Shown here piece after piece: positions 20,132 through 29,645 of a stretch of DNA of 57,050 nt. The stretch comes from Symbiodinium natans. Taxonomy: Eukaryota > Sar > Dinophyceae > Suessiales > Symbiodiniaceae. The DNA lies in contig CAJNDS010000105.1 in NCBI GenBank assembly GCA_905221605.1, forward strand, positions 171,001 through 228,050, read 5' to 3'. The notes beneath the pieces are model-generated. The model was not told the origin of the DNA. It saw only the letters and a program-made list of their open reading frames with translations, and ran no database searches. The stretch's first letter is position 1; every line of letters begins with the position of its first letter. The position numbers were made by a program, and so were the translations under genes.

Positions 20132-20231
20132 NNNNNNNNNNNNNNNNNNNNNNNNNNNNNNNNNNNNNNNNNNNNNNNNNNNNNNNNNNNNNNNNNNNNN
20201 NNNNNNNNNNNNNNNNNNNNNNNNNNNNNNN
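20132..20231. other. Assembly gap of exactly 100 N
   Basis: A run of 100 N is the usual placeholder for a scaffold gap of unknown size. It falls exactly at the end of duplication copy 1, so order and distance across it are uncertain. Confidence 0.98.
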
Positions 20232-20437
20232 AACAGCAACATTGGAAGGTCAAACCCCATCCCTAAACCCGAATCAACAATGTGAGTTGATCAGGTATAG
20301 GGCTTGCGATGCCCCACTAGACGCTCCTGCACTCCTTAGCCAGGCATGCCGCATTGAACCGTGAGGATGTCTTAGGAAGTGTCCCATGAAGCAAATTTGT
20401 TCCCGTACACACGAAGGAACGCAACACGGCTGGCCAG

Positions 20438-20542
20438 TTGGGGGTTTACGATACTGGGGGTACCTTATGGGGGTCATGATTATAAGTTGATCCTACTATT
20501 CGGGGTCTATTTTAGGGTCCCCTATTTTCGTAAGCCCCCAGT
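20438..20542. mobile_element. MITE-like element, family B2
   Basis: The left end GGGGGTTTACGATACTGGGG and the right end CCCCTATTTTCGTAAGCCCC are inverted copies. Same family as 2337-2449. Confidence 0.66.
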
Positions 20543-20875
20543 TCTCGCAAGCATGCTCCCACAATTTGAAGCCCCAAATGAGAGCAAAGGGGGTCCCAGA
20601 CCTCCGTCGAACCCCTTCGGTATCTATGTATTTATGTATAAGACATACAATCATTCTGAACACTGTTTCAGCATTTAAATTACTTTCTGGATTCATGCAA
20701 AGTCCAATGAACCATAGATTTTTTCTGCATTGGCACCTTCACCTTACCAGAATTCCCTAGGTTCGTAGTAGAAGTGGGTTTAGGGTTGAGGGTTGAGGGT
20801 TTAATTAGGGTTTAGGGTTTAGGATTTAGGGTTTAGGGTTTAGGGCTTTGGCCATGGAACCCAAAACAAATCCCT

Positions 20876-20969
20876 AACACCGACGCTCTGCGGAAGGCGA
20901 GTGTCGACATCTCCGAGGTCGTGAAGCAGCGGACGTTTGCGGAGCTGGTCTCTGGCGCCGAGGACGTAG
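20876..20969 (+). other. Exon-like segment (ALRKASVDISEVVKQRTFAE)
   Basis: The frame NTD then ALRKASVDISEVVKQRTFAE then LVSGAEDVG has a strongly protein-like, helix-forming composition. It ends at GTAGGGTTCGGGG and TTTAGGG repeats. No family is recognised. It is among the more convincing unassigned exons. Confidence 0.48.
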
Positions 20970-21814
20970 GGTTCGGGGGTTTGGGGGTTTGGGGTTTAGG
21001 GTTTAGGGTTTAGGGATATCTGAAACCTGAAGCCTTAGTGATTAGTGTAACATTGGCGGAGGGGAGAGTTTTTTTTTCTCTCTCTCTCTCTCTCTTTCTC
21101 TCGCTAGTGGTGCGAAGCCTCAGACCTTGGCTTCCAGGAGGGTTTGGGTTGAGGTTTTAGGGTTCTGGGTTTTGGAGTACTGTACTTTAATACTTTTTTT
21201 GGTTCTGGGTTCCTATTATAGCTACTTATACCTAAAAAGTATATACTTTTTTTCCAGGGTCTACTCCAAAGGTAGGGGTTGAAGGCATAGGGTTGAAGGA
21301 CTGAAGGGCATAGGGTTGAAGGGGTTTAGGGCATAGGGTTGAAGGGCTGAAAGGCATACGTACGGTTGAAGGGTTGAGGGTTGAAGAGTTTAGGATATAT
21401 GGGTCCAGGGTAACTTGAGACAAAGGCCCCCCGGTAGGATGCCAAGACTTCTACTTGGCCCAGCTCTGCCCAGGTCCCCATCGTATCATTGTTCAGAGGA
21501 TACCCAAAAAGTCCATCCCTAAACCCTAAGCCCTAAACCCTAAGCCCTAAGCCCTAAACCCTAAACCCTAAATGATTATGGTCAGGTTTTGTTTGTTTGT
21601 TTTAGGGCTTAGGCTTAGGGTTTAGGATGCAAGGATTGTTCCGGGCTTGTCTGCACCCTGTGGGGCTACAGTGAGTTTAGGGGGATTAGGGGGTTTAGGA
21701 GGGGGGGTGAGGGTTAGGGGGTTTAGGGGGCTCAGTGGGTTTAGGGAGTTTAGGGGTGTTAGGGGTTTAGAGAGTTTAGGGGGTTTAGCGGGTTTGGGAG
21801 GTTCAGGGGGTTTC

Positions 21815-21927
21815 GAGTTCGCCGGGCGTAGCCAGGACGACGTGGAGGCCATTGTGGACGAAATCAACCAGCGCATCGCCGATGCCTGTTCTTTCCACAA
21901 GATCAAGATACCCGGCTGGCAGAGTTT
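21815..21927 (+). other. Exon-like segment (SQDDVEAIVDEINQRIADAC) interrupted by a MITE
   Basis: The frame EFAGRSQDDVEAIVDEINQR then IADACSFHKIKIPGWQSF is protein-like. It continues straight into the left terminal repeat of a MITE-like element starting at 21928. The left side is a G-rich TTTAGGGGG tract. Either the element inserted into an exon or the exon ends at the insertion site. Confidence 0.5.
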
Positions 21928-22050
21928 CTACTTGGAGGTTCATGGGTACTATAACCCCGATGATAAGTCTACGTATAACCTACTTTGAGGACTTAGGGGG
22001 CTTACAACTGCAGGGGTTATAAGGCTATAAGTACCCCGAACCTCCCAGAG
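21928..22050. mobile_element. MITE-like element, family A
   Basis: The left end CTACTTGGAGGTTCATGGGT is inverted at the right as GTACCCCGAACCTCCCAGAG. It directly follows an exon-like segment and is followed by a truncated family-E piece. Confidence 0.68.
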
Positions 22051-22087
22051 TACGCCCTTATGTCCTTTCGTAAGGGGTTAGGTTCCC

Positions 22088-22148
22088 CTAAACCCTAAAC
22101 CCTAAACCCTAAACCCTAAACCCTAAACCCTAAACCCTAAACCCTAAT
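22088..22148 (-). repeat. (CCCTAAA)n array truncating a MITE-like element
   Basis: The array begins inside a sequence matching the left half of the ACCCAGAGTAGGCCC element family. Confidence 0.88.
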
Positions 22149-22216
22149 TATAAACCCTAAACCCTAAACCATAAACCCGAAACCCTACACCCTTTCCCTT
22201 TTCCCGTCACGGCCCT

Positions 22217-22297
22217 TTGAACCAAGAAAAACGGCAGGCGAGGCTTTTGGATGCTGCGTGGGAGGCAGCTTGCAATCGAAAAGCCCCACGCCCTTAA
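22217..22297 (+). other. Exon-like segment (NQEKRQARLLDAAWEAACNR)
   Basis: The open frame reads L, then NQEKRQARLLDAAWEAACNR, then KAPRP and a stop. It lies between two CCCTAAA-type arrays. Protein-like and unrecognised. Confidence 0.38.
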
Positions 22298-22517
22298 ACC
22301 CCAAGCCTTCAGCCCTAGAACCCTAAACGCCTAAACCCTTAAACCCTTAAACCCTTAAACCCCTAAACCCTAAACCCTTAAACCCTTAAACCCTTAAACT
22401 CTTAAACCCAAAACCGTTAGACCCTAAAACCCTGAAACCCTTAAACCTAAAACCCTGAAGCACGAAACCCGAAATACCCTGATAACCCCAAAGCACTGAA
22501 CCTTGGTCCGCAAAAAG

Positions 22518-22578
22518 GATTGCGAAAGATGAGACGTCCATTGTCTTCCTGGACCCCGAGGAAGATGACGACGAGTAG
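22518..22578 (+). other. Possible C-terminal exon (KDETSIVFLDPEEDDDE*)
   Basis: After AAAAAG|G the frame reads IAKDETSIVFLDPEEDDDE and a stop, an acidic tail typical of protein C-termini. A CCCTAAA-type array precedes it and TTTAGGG-type sequence follows. Confidence 0.42.
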
Positions 22579-23154
22579 AGGCTGGAGGTTTAGTTCCCCA
22601 GGTTAGAATTTAGGCTCAGGGTCTAGGGGTTTATAGGGTTTATGGTTTAGGGTCGGTTCCCCGAAAGGGTCGGTTCCCCAAATGAGGGTACAAAGTCCCT
22701 AGGGTTTAGGGTTTAGGGTCTGGGGTCCCTGTCAAGGGATCTTCCGAGATTTGGGTGAACAGAAGCCCTTTGCCAGAAAGTATAACCTTCCGTTGGGTAC
22801 TAGTGGGCCCTAAACGTCGAAAGGGTTCTAGGGTTTAGGGTTCAAAAGCCAGAAAGCCCATTTAAACCACATAAGCGCTATATATACATAATATTATTCC
22901 CTATAAAAACAACCTGTTTAAACCCTAGATCAAACCCCAGATACACCCTGTATATACAGCCTAGATATACCCTAGACAACCCCTATTAAAGCCCTTTTCA
23001 AATCCCATTAAAAAAAAACCCTGTATAATCCGGGCGTTCGACTCGTCATGGGAAAAGCTGAGGGTTCAGGGTTTCGGGGTTAGGGTTTCAGGTTTAGTGT
23101 CCTAAACCCTAAACCCTAAACCCTAAACCCTACGAAACTGTACCCCCTAGACCT

Positions 23155-23238
23155 GCTTTCGCCCTGAAGGCTACGTCCTTTTCGATCGCCGCGAGCCGCG
23201 TGCGGCGCGCAGAGCGTCACATTCGAGAGCAGCGCTAG
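23155..23238 (+). other. Exon-like island (ALKATSFSIAASRVRRAERH)
   Basis: The open frame AF then ALKATSFSIAASRVRRAERH then IREQR and a stop sits between (CCCTAAA)n (23101-23133) and TTTAGGG (23251 on). Another frame is also open, so the reading is uncertain. GAAG|G is a possible acceptor. Confidence 0.36.
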
Positions 23239-23449
23239 GAAAAAAAAGTGGAGTTTGGGGTTTGGGGTTTAGGGTTTAGGGTTTAGGGTTTAGGGTTTAG
23301 GGGTATACCTGAAGGCCCCATGTAGTTCCTTGTTGGGTAAGTTCTAGGGGATTTTAGTGTACTTCCCCGAGAAGGTGCTACATAGGAGCCGTTTGGGTGG
23401 AGTTGAAGGCTCTGGGTTGACCCAGTAATCCCTGAAGCCTAGGCCCTAA

Positions 23450-23500
23450 TCTGCACAGGCTTCTTCCATGATGACGACTGACGATGAGTCGCAGTTTTAG
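23450..23500 (+). other. Short possible C-terminal exon (SSMMTTDDESQF*)
   Basis: The frame SAQASSMMTTDDESQF plus stop is short but has a tail-like composition. Unrecognised; chance is possible. Confidence 0.25.
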
Positions 23501-23527
23501 GAGGTTCGGGTTTAAGCTTAAAGCCCG

Positions 23528-23628
23528 GAATCGTAGATTTTTCCTTGTTGGTACCTAACCCAAGTTCTGGCCTTTTAAAACTAGGCGATTGATTGACTTA
23601 GGTACCAGGCCCCACGAAACTCGATTCT
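23528..23628. mobile_element. Possible decayed MITE (GAATCG...GGTACCTAA ends)
   Basis: GGAATCG with GGTACCTAA on the left is mirrored by TTAGGTACC with CGATTC on the right. The intervening arm sequences have diverged. Confidence 0.4.
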
Positions 23629-23868
23629 GCCTTATCGTTTGCTCGGACCTGAAGCCCAAACCGTTTAGGGTTTAGGGTTCAGGGTTTAGGGTCAGCTCTA
23701 CACCGAATTCAGCCGCGCAGGCTAATTTCTGAGCCCCGGCACCCTAACCTCAAACCTGAAAAGCCGGTTGAAGCTCGAGCAGATGGATTCAACTACTTCG
23801 GGATCATCTAACCTTGTGCTACTATTGCGGTGTACGGACCATGAACCCTTTTAGGGTTTAGAGTTCCT

Positions 23869-23938
23869 AAACCCTAAACCCTAAACCCTAAACCCTAAAC
23901 CCTAAACCCTAAACCCTAAACCCTAAACCCTAAACCCT
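23869..23938 (-). repeat. (CCCTAAA)n array
   Basis: About ten perfect units, followed by unique sequence and then TTTGGGG/TTTAGGG repeats from 24060. The 120-bp interval shows no clear frame. Confidence 0.9.
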
Positions 23939-24259
23939 TTCAGGGTTCAAGTGATTCCCCTGGTTGGGGCTTCGGAGGCTTGAAGCCCTCTTGTGGGCTG
24001 CGTTTGTGTGGCTGGGTGTGAGGCTAGAAGGGTTTGAGCTGACAGTTGCATCCTGCGATTGAGGGTTTGGGGTTTGGGGTTTGGGGTTTGGGGTTTATAG
24101 GGTTTTGTAGGGTTTAGGGTTTAGGGTTTCGGGTTTAGGGTTTAGGGTTTAGGGTTTGTAGGGCTTAAGGGGGTCAGAAACGTGACATGGTATCTTGCGG
24201 GTGAAAAAAGTGGGCTCGGAGGTTGTGTGGACCTGTACCTGGTCGGTCTATGCGGCGGT

Positions 24260-24376
24260 AGTATAGGGGTCGGAATAGTTGCTAAGAATCTTCCCTCATG
24301 GTCCCTATTTACTGATTATACTACAACCCCCCAAAAAACCAAAGCATCTATTTTGATTATTCAAGCTCCTACATTA
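24260..24376. mobile_element. MITE-like element, family H (TATAGGGGTCGGAATAGTTG)
   Basis: TATAGGGGTCGGAATAGTTG on the left; the right end TTCAAGCTCCTACATT is a decayed inverse. The same family occurs at 25655. A 114-codon frame crosses it and is probably chance. Confidence 0.55.
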
Positions 24377-24643
24377 GCCAATCGAAGGGAATATAACCCA
24401 CCACGAAAATGTATGGCAATTACTGCGCGGCCGAGATTTCCGCAGACTTCCTGTAGCAACAATGAACTTCTATGGGGAGTTGGGGGAGTCGGAGTTCTGC
24501 ATAAGTCCCTAAACCCTAAACCGTAAACCCCAAACCCTAAACCCAGGATGGCCTCATTGGCGCTGACGGTCAGCTGTCGGCATTGGATCCCTAAACATTT
24601 TTGACATGGGCTTTTGTAGCAGGGACCGGAAGCACACCACAGT

Positions 24644-24771
24644 CTTAATCCCCTCCCCTGAATATTAAGCCCCCTCCCCCCCCCCCCCCCCCTACCCCCC
24701 TATTGAATACTCCCATTATACTAGAATATAACCATAATGGGGGGTGTTGAATATTGGGGGGAAGGGATTAG
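24644..24771. mobile_element. MITE-like element, family K, with inner palindrome
   Basis: CTTAATCCCCTCCCCTGAAT on the left against ATATTGGGGGGAAGGGATTA on the right. An inner inverted repeat (TATTGAATACTCCCATTAT / ATAATGGGGGGTGTTGAATA) and a poly-C run lie inside. Confidence 0.66.
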
Positions 24772-25019
24772 GTGTTTTAGAGAGATGCCCCATGCAGGGT
24801 TGCGATCTTCGTTCTCGTTGCAGAAGTTTTGCATGAGGTGGAGGTGCAGGTGCGATTGAGATGCCAAGAGCAGTCTCAGTAGCCGAGGAGACGCAGACGA
24901 GTTCCCCGTCTAAAGTGCTGCACGTCTTCGAAAGCTTGTGTTGGCGCATGCATGTCGTAATCTGACATGGATGCCCGGATGCACATCCATCTTACGTCGT
25001 CGGGTCGCTGCCACACCCT

Positions 25020-25121
25020 AAGGGTCCATGTACCCATATAGTACATATTTGCGCCCTAAAGCTGCGGTATAGGAACCCCTTTAAGGCCCAAGTATATACT
25101 ATATGGGTACATGGACCCTTT
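25020..25121. mobile_element. MITE-like element, family J, near-perfect 24-bp ends
   Basis: AAGGGTCCATGTACCCATAT and its exact inverse ATATGGGTACATGGACCCTT bound a 102-bp noncoding body. The terminal repeats are identical over about 24 bp, the best preserved in the window. Confidence 0.78.
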
Positions 25122-25318
25122 CTTTGGGACAACTTCAATGATGTGGAGCTACGCCAGCTACGCTAGGACATCCCATTCGCGGTGCCCCACTGCTCTGGCA
25201 CCAACATACGTCACTTACGCCGAGCGACAACAGCCTCAGTTGAGTGCAGGGCTACAATCAGAGAAACCTGTCTATCAACATCTGCGCAATTGGCAAGCAT
25301 GGTGCTGGGCCAGGGACT
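25122..25318 (+). pseudogene. Degenerate coding remnant (WDNFNDVELRQLR*DIPFAVP)
   Basis: One plus frame reads LWDNFNDVELRQLR, meets a TAG at 25164, and continues DIPFAVPHCSGTNIRHLRRA for another 50 residues. It lies between two MITE-like elements (25020-25121 and 25319-25427). It looks like an exon broken by a stop or a mis-read border. The family is unknown. Confidence 0.33.
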
Positions 25319-25427
25319 CCTTGGAGGTTCATGGTACTTATTAACCAATTATAAGTGCCTCATAGGGTTTGTAGGTACAGTTATCCTAAACCCTAAACCC
25401 TAATAAGTACTTGATGAACCTCCAAGT
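25319..25427. mobile_element. MITE-like element, family A, carrying telomere-like units
   Basis: CTTGGAGGTTCATGGTACTT on the left, AGTACTTGATGAACCTCCAA on the right. CCTAAACCCTAAACCCTAA lies inside the right half (about 25385-25403), absent from the other family-A copies. Confidence 0.7.
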
Positions 25428-25432
25428 CGGGA

Positions 25433-25495
25433 AGGTGTTCGCCCTGCGGCCGACCTTGCTCTCTGCCTCGGTGTAGAAGTTGGCGCATTCTCTTT
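25433..25495 (-). other. Minus-strand exon-like segment (ECANFYTEAESKVGRRAN)
   Basis: Read on the minus strand: APQRECANFYTEAESKVGRR then ANTFPTW, ending at the MITE-like element that finishes at 25427. The composition is protein-like. The plus-strand and other minus frames are less convincing. Confidence 0.33.
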
Positions 25496-25654
25496 GTGGT
25501 GCTGTGCTGTGACTTTAGATCGTTTGCCTTTTTGGGTTTATTGGGCTTCTTCATAAGGCAGCTAAACGTTTTCAACTACCCTCCTAAGTGCAGCCAAGTT
25601 CTGCATTGGGTGTCGGCTGTAAAGCAGGGCGCCGAGCGCCGGAGGACAATGTAC

Positions 25655-25756
25655 TATAGGGGTCGAAATAGTTGCGAATAATATTCGCTTATGGTCCGTT
25701 TTTATATTTATAGCATTATAACCAAATCCCTATTCCAATTGTTCAGGCCCCTATAT
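25655..25756. mobile_element. MITE-like element, family H
   Basis: TATAGGGGTCGAAATAGTTG on the left and CAATTGTTCAGGCCCCTATA on the right; 102 bp with an AT-rich core. Confidence 0.66.
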
Positions 25757-26007
25757 TCGTGTTTTTTTGGCACGCGCTCGCAAGCAGCCCCCGTCTGAAG
25801 CAGGTTATGTTGCCCATCTGCACCAATGCAAACAATAGTTCGTGATCACATGTGAGATCCTTCAAGCTTAGTGAGCCTGCACAGAATTGGGCTCCATGTA
25901 GTTTGTACCATGTAGGGCTTTTAGGGTTTAGGGTTTAATGTTTAGGGTTTCGGGTTTATAGGGCTTAGGGGTTAGGGTTTAAGGTTTAGGGTTTAGGGTT
26001 TAGGGTC

Positions 26008-26094
26008 ATGTCAGAGGCCGAGGCGCCACCGATGTCGGAAGCAGGACAGCGCCTGTTGACTAGAGCCCCTCTATGCCCTGGCTCCCTGGTGTAG
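26008..26094 (+). other. Possible first exon (MSEAEAPPMSEAGQRLL)
   Basis: An ATG directly after a (TTTAGGG)n array opens MSEAEAPPMSEAGQRLLTRA then PLCPGSLV and a stop. An Ala/Glu-rich start of this kind is common at protein N-termini. A MITE-like element follows at 26110. Confidence 0.3.
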
Positions 26095-26109
26095 CACAAA
26101 GTTAGTCCC

Positions 26110-26207
26110 CCTGGTTCTTAGAGGGAATGAGGGAATTAGGGCCCTATATATACTGCTTAAGGGATTATACAGGGTACTCATTCCCTTATTCCCTACGAAG
26201 AACCAGC
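26110..26207. mobile_element. MITE-like element, family D, simple form
   Basis: CTGGTTCTTAGAGGGAATGA at the left, inverted TTCCCTACGAAGAACCAG at the right; 98 bp with a single core. Confidence 0.72.
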
Positions 26208-26235
26208 CAGTAGTGTAGGGCTTCAGGGTATTTCT

Positions 26236-26291
26236 ATATCCCTCTTGGGAATCATTTTTTATTTTTGTTTATATGAAACCCAAGAGGATAT
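26236..26291. other. Hairpin (ATATCCCTCTTGGG / CCCAAGAGGATAT)
   Basis: A 13-bp stem with one bulged base and a 29-nt T-rich loop. It may be the centre of an inverted-repeat element. Confidence 0.5.
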
Positions 26292-26399
26292 TAAAAGCAT
26301 TCTTGCGATTAAGGTTCTCAGGGGGGTATAGATTTCTAGCTACCAAACTTGGAGTGTCGTGTAAGGGCAAAAGACAGCCAGCGCACCCAAAAGATCGAC

Positions 26400-26485
26400 C
26401 TAAACCCTAAACCCTAAACCCTAAACCCTAAACCCTAAACCCTAAACCCTAAACCCTAAACCCCTAAGCCCTAAACCCTAAACCT
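26400..26485 (-). repeat. (CCCTAAA)n array
   Basis: Nine perfect units with degenerate ends. Confidence 0.9.
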
Positions 26486-27034
26486 TAAACAACTGTTGAA
26501 CTAAATCGGGTTCGGGACTTAAGCTTCTGACTTTAGGGGCTTGGACTACCATCAACACCTCATGCCGGTTACAAAAACTTATGGGATTTCCGCCGCTCTG
26601 ATCTTTAGTCGGTGCCAATGAACCGTAGAATTGGGCTGGGATCACATATCCTAGACCATCAGCTCCCCTATTGAGGTATTTGGACCATAACTCTTTTGCT
26701 ACTATTTCCTTAAGACCCCCCCAAAAAAAAGATCACACTCCTCTATCGCTATTTCCCGGAAGAAGATTTTACATTTTGTTTTTTTTTTTTGGGGGGGGGG
26801 AATTCTCAAGCAAATAGTAGTTTGGGGTTTAGTCCCCAAGGTTTTGTGAGGGTTTCTTAGGTGCTGGGTGGGTAACCTTTAACCTTGTGGCGTCGTAGAA
26901 AACCCTTTGAGGTGAGCCTGTTTTCCCGTACCCTAAACCCTAAGCCCTAGCCCTAAACCCTAAACCCTAAACTCTAAACCCTAAACCCTAAACCTCAAGG
27001 TTTTGGTCCCCTGAGCCCCGACCCGAAACCTTTC

Positions 27035-27108
27035 CGCCGCACGCAGGTGCCGGATCGGTTTGCAAAGGTCGCCACCTCGGCTGGCCGCATGTGGCAAGCG
27101 ATGAACCC
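27035..27108 (+). other. Exon-like segment (VPDRFAKVATSAGRMWQAMN)
   Basis: After CGCAG|G at 27046 the frame reads VPDRFAKVATSAGRMWQAMN and runs into a CCCTAAA array. Protein-like, unrecognised. Confidence 0.36.
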
Positions 27109-27465
27109 TAAACCCTAAACCCCAAACCCTAAACCCTAAACCCTAAACCCTACACTCCAGGGTATATACCCGTTGCCCTGAAATTGCTGAACCGAAGTAG
27201 AACTGGAGACTTCTACTTGTGCGTCTGTTTTTGGGATTCAATTTCGGGTGGCTTCTTTCCACCGCAAGCTTCATTTCCCCACTTCCGTCCTACCTGATGC
27301 CAAAGATGTCCAGCTGAGGGGTTCCCAAAACCCTAAACCCCAAACCCTAAACCCATTCTGTGTCTGGCTCTGCATGGCCATTGCCCCTGAGAGATAAATC
27401 GTAGCTAAACCCCCCCGAACTGCATGCTTTGTAGCTGCCCGGCCTATGCGCCCCTTAATAACACT

Positions 27466-27573
27466 AGGTGGCCCAGTGGTACCCTTTTTTTCATTTTTTG
27501 GTTCAAGGTTCCCTTAGAAAGTAGCCAACCCCAAAAAGGGTGCCCTTATTGTAATATGGCTACTGGGCCACCG
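27466..27573. mobile_element. MITE-like element, family F
   Basis: GGTGGCCCAGTGGTACCC on the left, inverted as TGGCTACTGGGCCACC on the right; 108 bp, no nested insert. Confidence 0.72.
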
Positions 27574-27659
27574 ATCAGGGTACCTGCATGGGGGCCTGTA
27601 GGTCACCGTACAGGCGCTTAGGGTATCGGTGTCCCTGTCCTCTTGCATCCCCCAGAAAC

Positions 27660-27812
27660 CCAGACCCGAAGCCCTAAACCCGAAACCCGAAACCCTAAAC
27701 CCTAAACCCGAAACCCGAAACCCGAAACCCTAAACCCGAAACCCGAAACCCTAAACCCTAAACCCTAAACCTTAAACCCTAAACCCTAAACCCTAAACCC
27801 TAAACCCTAAAC
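27660..27812 (-). repeat. Mixed CCCGAAA/CCCTAAA array
   Basis: Blocks of CCCGAAA alternate with CCCTAAA, and the array ends in ACAG|G, the border of an exon-like island. Confidence 0.9.
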
Positions 27813-27814
27813 AG

Positions 27815-27925
27815 GAAGGCGTGGGTCTTCCTCCAAGTGCAGTGCCCAACAGGCGCGGGGGCAGGCACTTTCATGCTTTGCTGGTTTCGAGCCTCAGGTT
27901 TGAGATGGTGGGCACCCCGAAGCTT
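27815..27925 (+). other. Exon-like island abutting the array (CCCTAAACAG|G)
   Basis: The last units of a (CCCTAAA)n array turn directly into ACAG|GAAGG, a clean AG|G acceptor. The next 110 bp are unique and then TTTAGGG begins. Two plus frames are open. One reads KAWVFLQVQCPTGAGAGTFM; the other reads QEGVGLPPSAVPNRRGGRHF and ends with a stop at 27924. The family is unknown. Confidence 0.42.
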
Positions 27926-28045
27926 TAGGGTTTAGGGTTTAGGGTTTAGGGTTTAGGGTTTAGGGTTAGGGTTTAGGGTTTAGGGCTTAGGGTTCAGGGT
28001 TTTAAGGTCTAGGGTTTAGGGTTTAGGGCTTGGGGTTTAGGGTTC
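27926..28045 (+). repeat. (TTTAGGG)n array
   Basis: Right-hand array of the 27815-27925 island. Confidence 0.9.
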
Positions 28046-28353
28046 GAAAGCCCTAGCCATCCCTAGAACCTTGCAAACAGAGAGGAGAGAGAGCAACAAA
28101 ACAAGTGAGTGACGAGAGAAGAGCCCAAGAAACAGCGGGAGAGCCTTCGACCCTATTAGAAGACCTAGACCTGACATCCTAAAGCTGCAGAACCCTCAAC
28201 CTTAAACCTGACTTGGAGGGTTCGCGGGTGAACTCTGAAGGGAACCCAACAGGCAGCTTGCCTGTTTGTTGGACAGGTTCTTCTTGAGCACTCTGCTCCG
28301 AAACCTCCGTAAAACGAGACTTGAACCCAGTGGCAAGAGACCTCAAACGCTTA

Positions 28354-28411
28354 ACCCTAAACCCTAAACCCTAAACCCTAAACCCTAAACCCTAAACCCT
28401 AAACCCTAAAC
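28354..28411 (-). repeat. (CCCTAAA)n array
   Basis: Left-hand array of the 28413 island. Confidence 0.9.
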
Positions 28412-28412
28412 C

Positions 28413-28469
28413 ACTCTGGCCGTGGTCGGGGGAGGTCACAGCTCCGAACGCCCCTGGAGCGTTCGCTGA
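28413..28469 (+). other. Exon-like island (TLAVVGGGHSSERPWSVR)
   Basis: The open frame TLAVVGGGHSSERPWSVR and stop follows a (CCCTAAA)n array and is followed by GGGTTAGGG/TTTAGGG repeats. Short; unrecognised. It lies just before the left end of the second duplicated copy. Confidence 0.33.
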
Positions 28470-28797
28470 AGACAGGCCAATCAGGGTTAGGGTTCAGGGT
28501 GAGGGTTGAGGGTTTAGGGTTTAGGGTTTAGGGTTGAGGGTTGAGGGTGAACCCCAAACTCTGAAAACCAACAAACCGTAATGAGCCCCAAGCCCTAAAC
28601 CCCAAACGCTGAAGCTCTAAACCCTAAACCCCAAAAAAGGTAGTCTAGGACGCAGGGTGGGTAGGCCCTTATGACCCTTTCTGTTCTTGTGTCTCGTAGT
28701 TGAGCAGTAGTTGAGGAGGTCAAGGTCTACCCCCCCACGCCCCCAAATAAGCCCTAGACCCCCTCGACCCTCGACCCTAGACCCTAAACCCTAAACC

Positions 28798-28934
28798 CTA
28801 TACACCCTATACACCCTATACACCCTATACACCCTATACACCCTATACACCCTATACACCCTATACACCCTATACACCCTATACACCCTATACACCCTAT
28901 ACACCCTATACACCCTATACACCCTATACACCCT
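28798..28934. repeat. (CCCTATACA)n 9-bp minisatellite, copy 2
   Basis: Counterpart of the 9-bp array at 7767, of about the same length. Confidence 0.95.
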
Positions 28935-29546
28935 AAACCCTAAACCCTAAACCCTAAACCCTAAACCCTGCCCCCCCCCCCTCCTACTACCTACGCCCCC
29001 AAACCAAGTCTTTGGTGTCGCGCCTGGATCTGCCAACCTCCGGTCCCAGACTCAGATCTCAACGTAGGGTTTAGGGTTTAGGGTTTAGGGGTTTCAGGGT
29101 TTAGGGTTTAGGGTTTAAGGTTTGGGGTTTAGGGGTTTAGGGGCTTAGGGGTTTGGCGTGCTTTTGGGAAATATATAAGGAGCCGTGAAGGAGAACCCGT
29201 TTAGGTTTCAGACGGCTGCGTGCTTCTAGGGTGTGGGCATACAAAAAATTGGGACCCTGAGCAGGCCTTGACTCCCTTTTTAAGGGTTTAGAGTTTAGGG
29301 TTTAGGGTTTAGTCTCCTGCAAGCCCCTTTTTCAGCAACAAGGGCACCCTTGCTATTCCTAGGTGGCTCTTGAGTCTAGTGGTGTTCACGACTTCGAAGT
29401 TTCAGGTTCAAAAGGTCCAGGACTTCTTCCCCTCGTCAAGCATGGAGGCCGAAGCATCCCACAAGGCATGGTGTGCAAGCCCATGTTGAAGGCTACACCC
29501 TAAACCCTAAACCCTAAACCCTAAACCCTAAACCCTAAACCCTCTT

Positions 29547-29645
29547 GGCTTCAGCAGAGGTGTGCTGGTGGTGGCTGCTGGCGGCACAGACACCGATGCC
29601 TTTCAGGCACAGCCCCATTCTCGTGAACCTCCCGGCACCCCAGTT
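29547..29645 (+). other. Exon-like island (RGVLVVAAGGTDTDAF), copy 2
   Basis: Second copy of the island at 8516, with the same sequence and the same flanking arrays. Confidence 0.4.

Noticed and set aside
21622-21906. 94-codon Pro/Leu/Lys-rich minus-strand frame
   Set aside because: It is the translation of a G-rich TTTAGGGGG tract; the exon-like signal at 21815 is on the plus strand.
24182-24526. 114-codon frame as a gene
   Set aside because: It crosses a MITE-like element and ends in CCCTAAA repeats; no recognisable domain.
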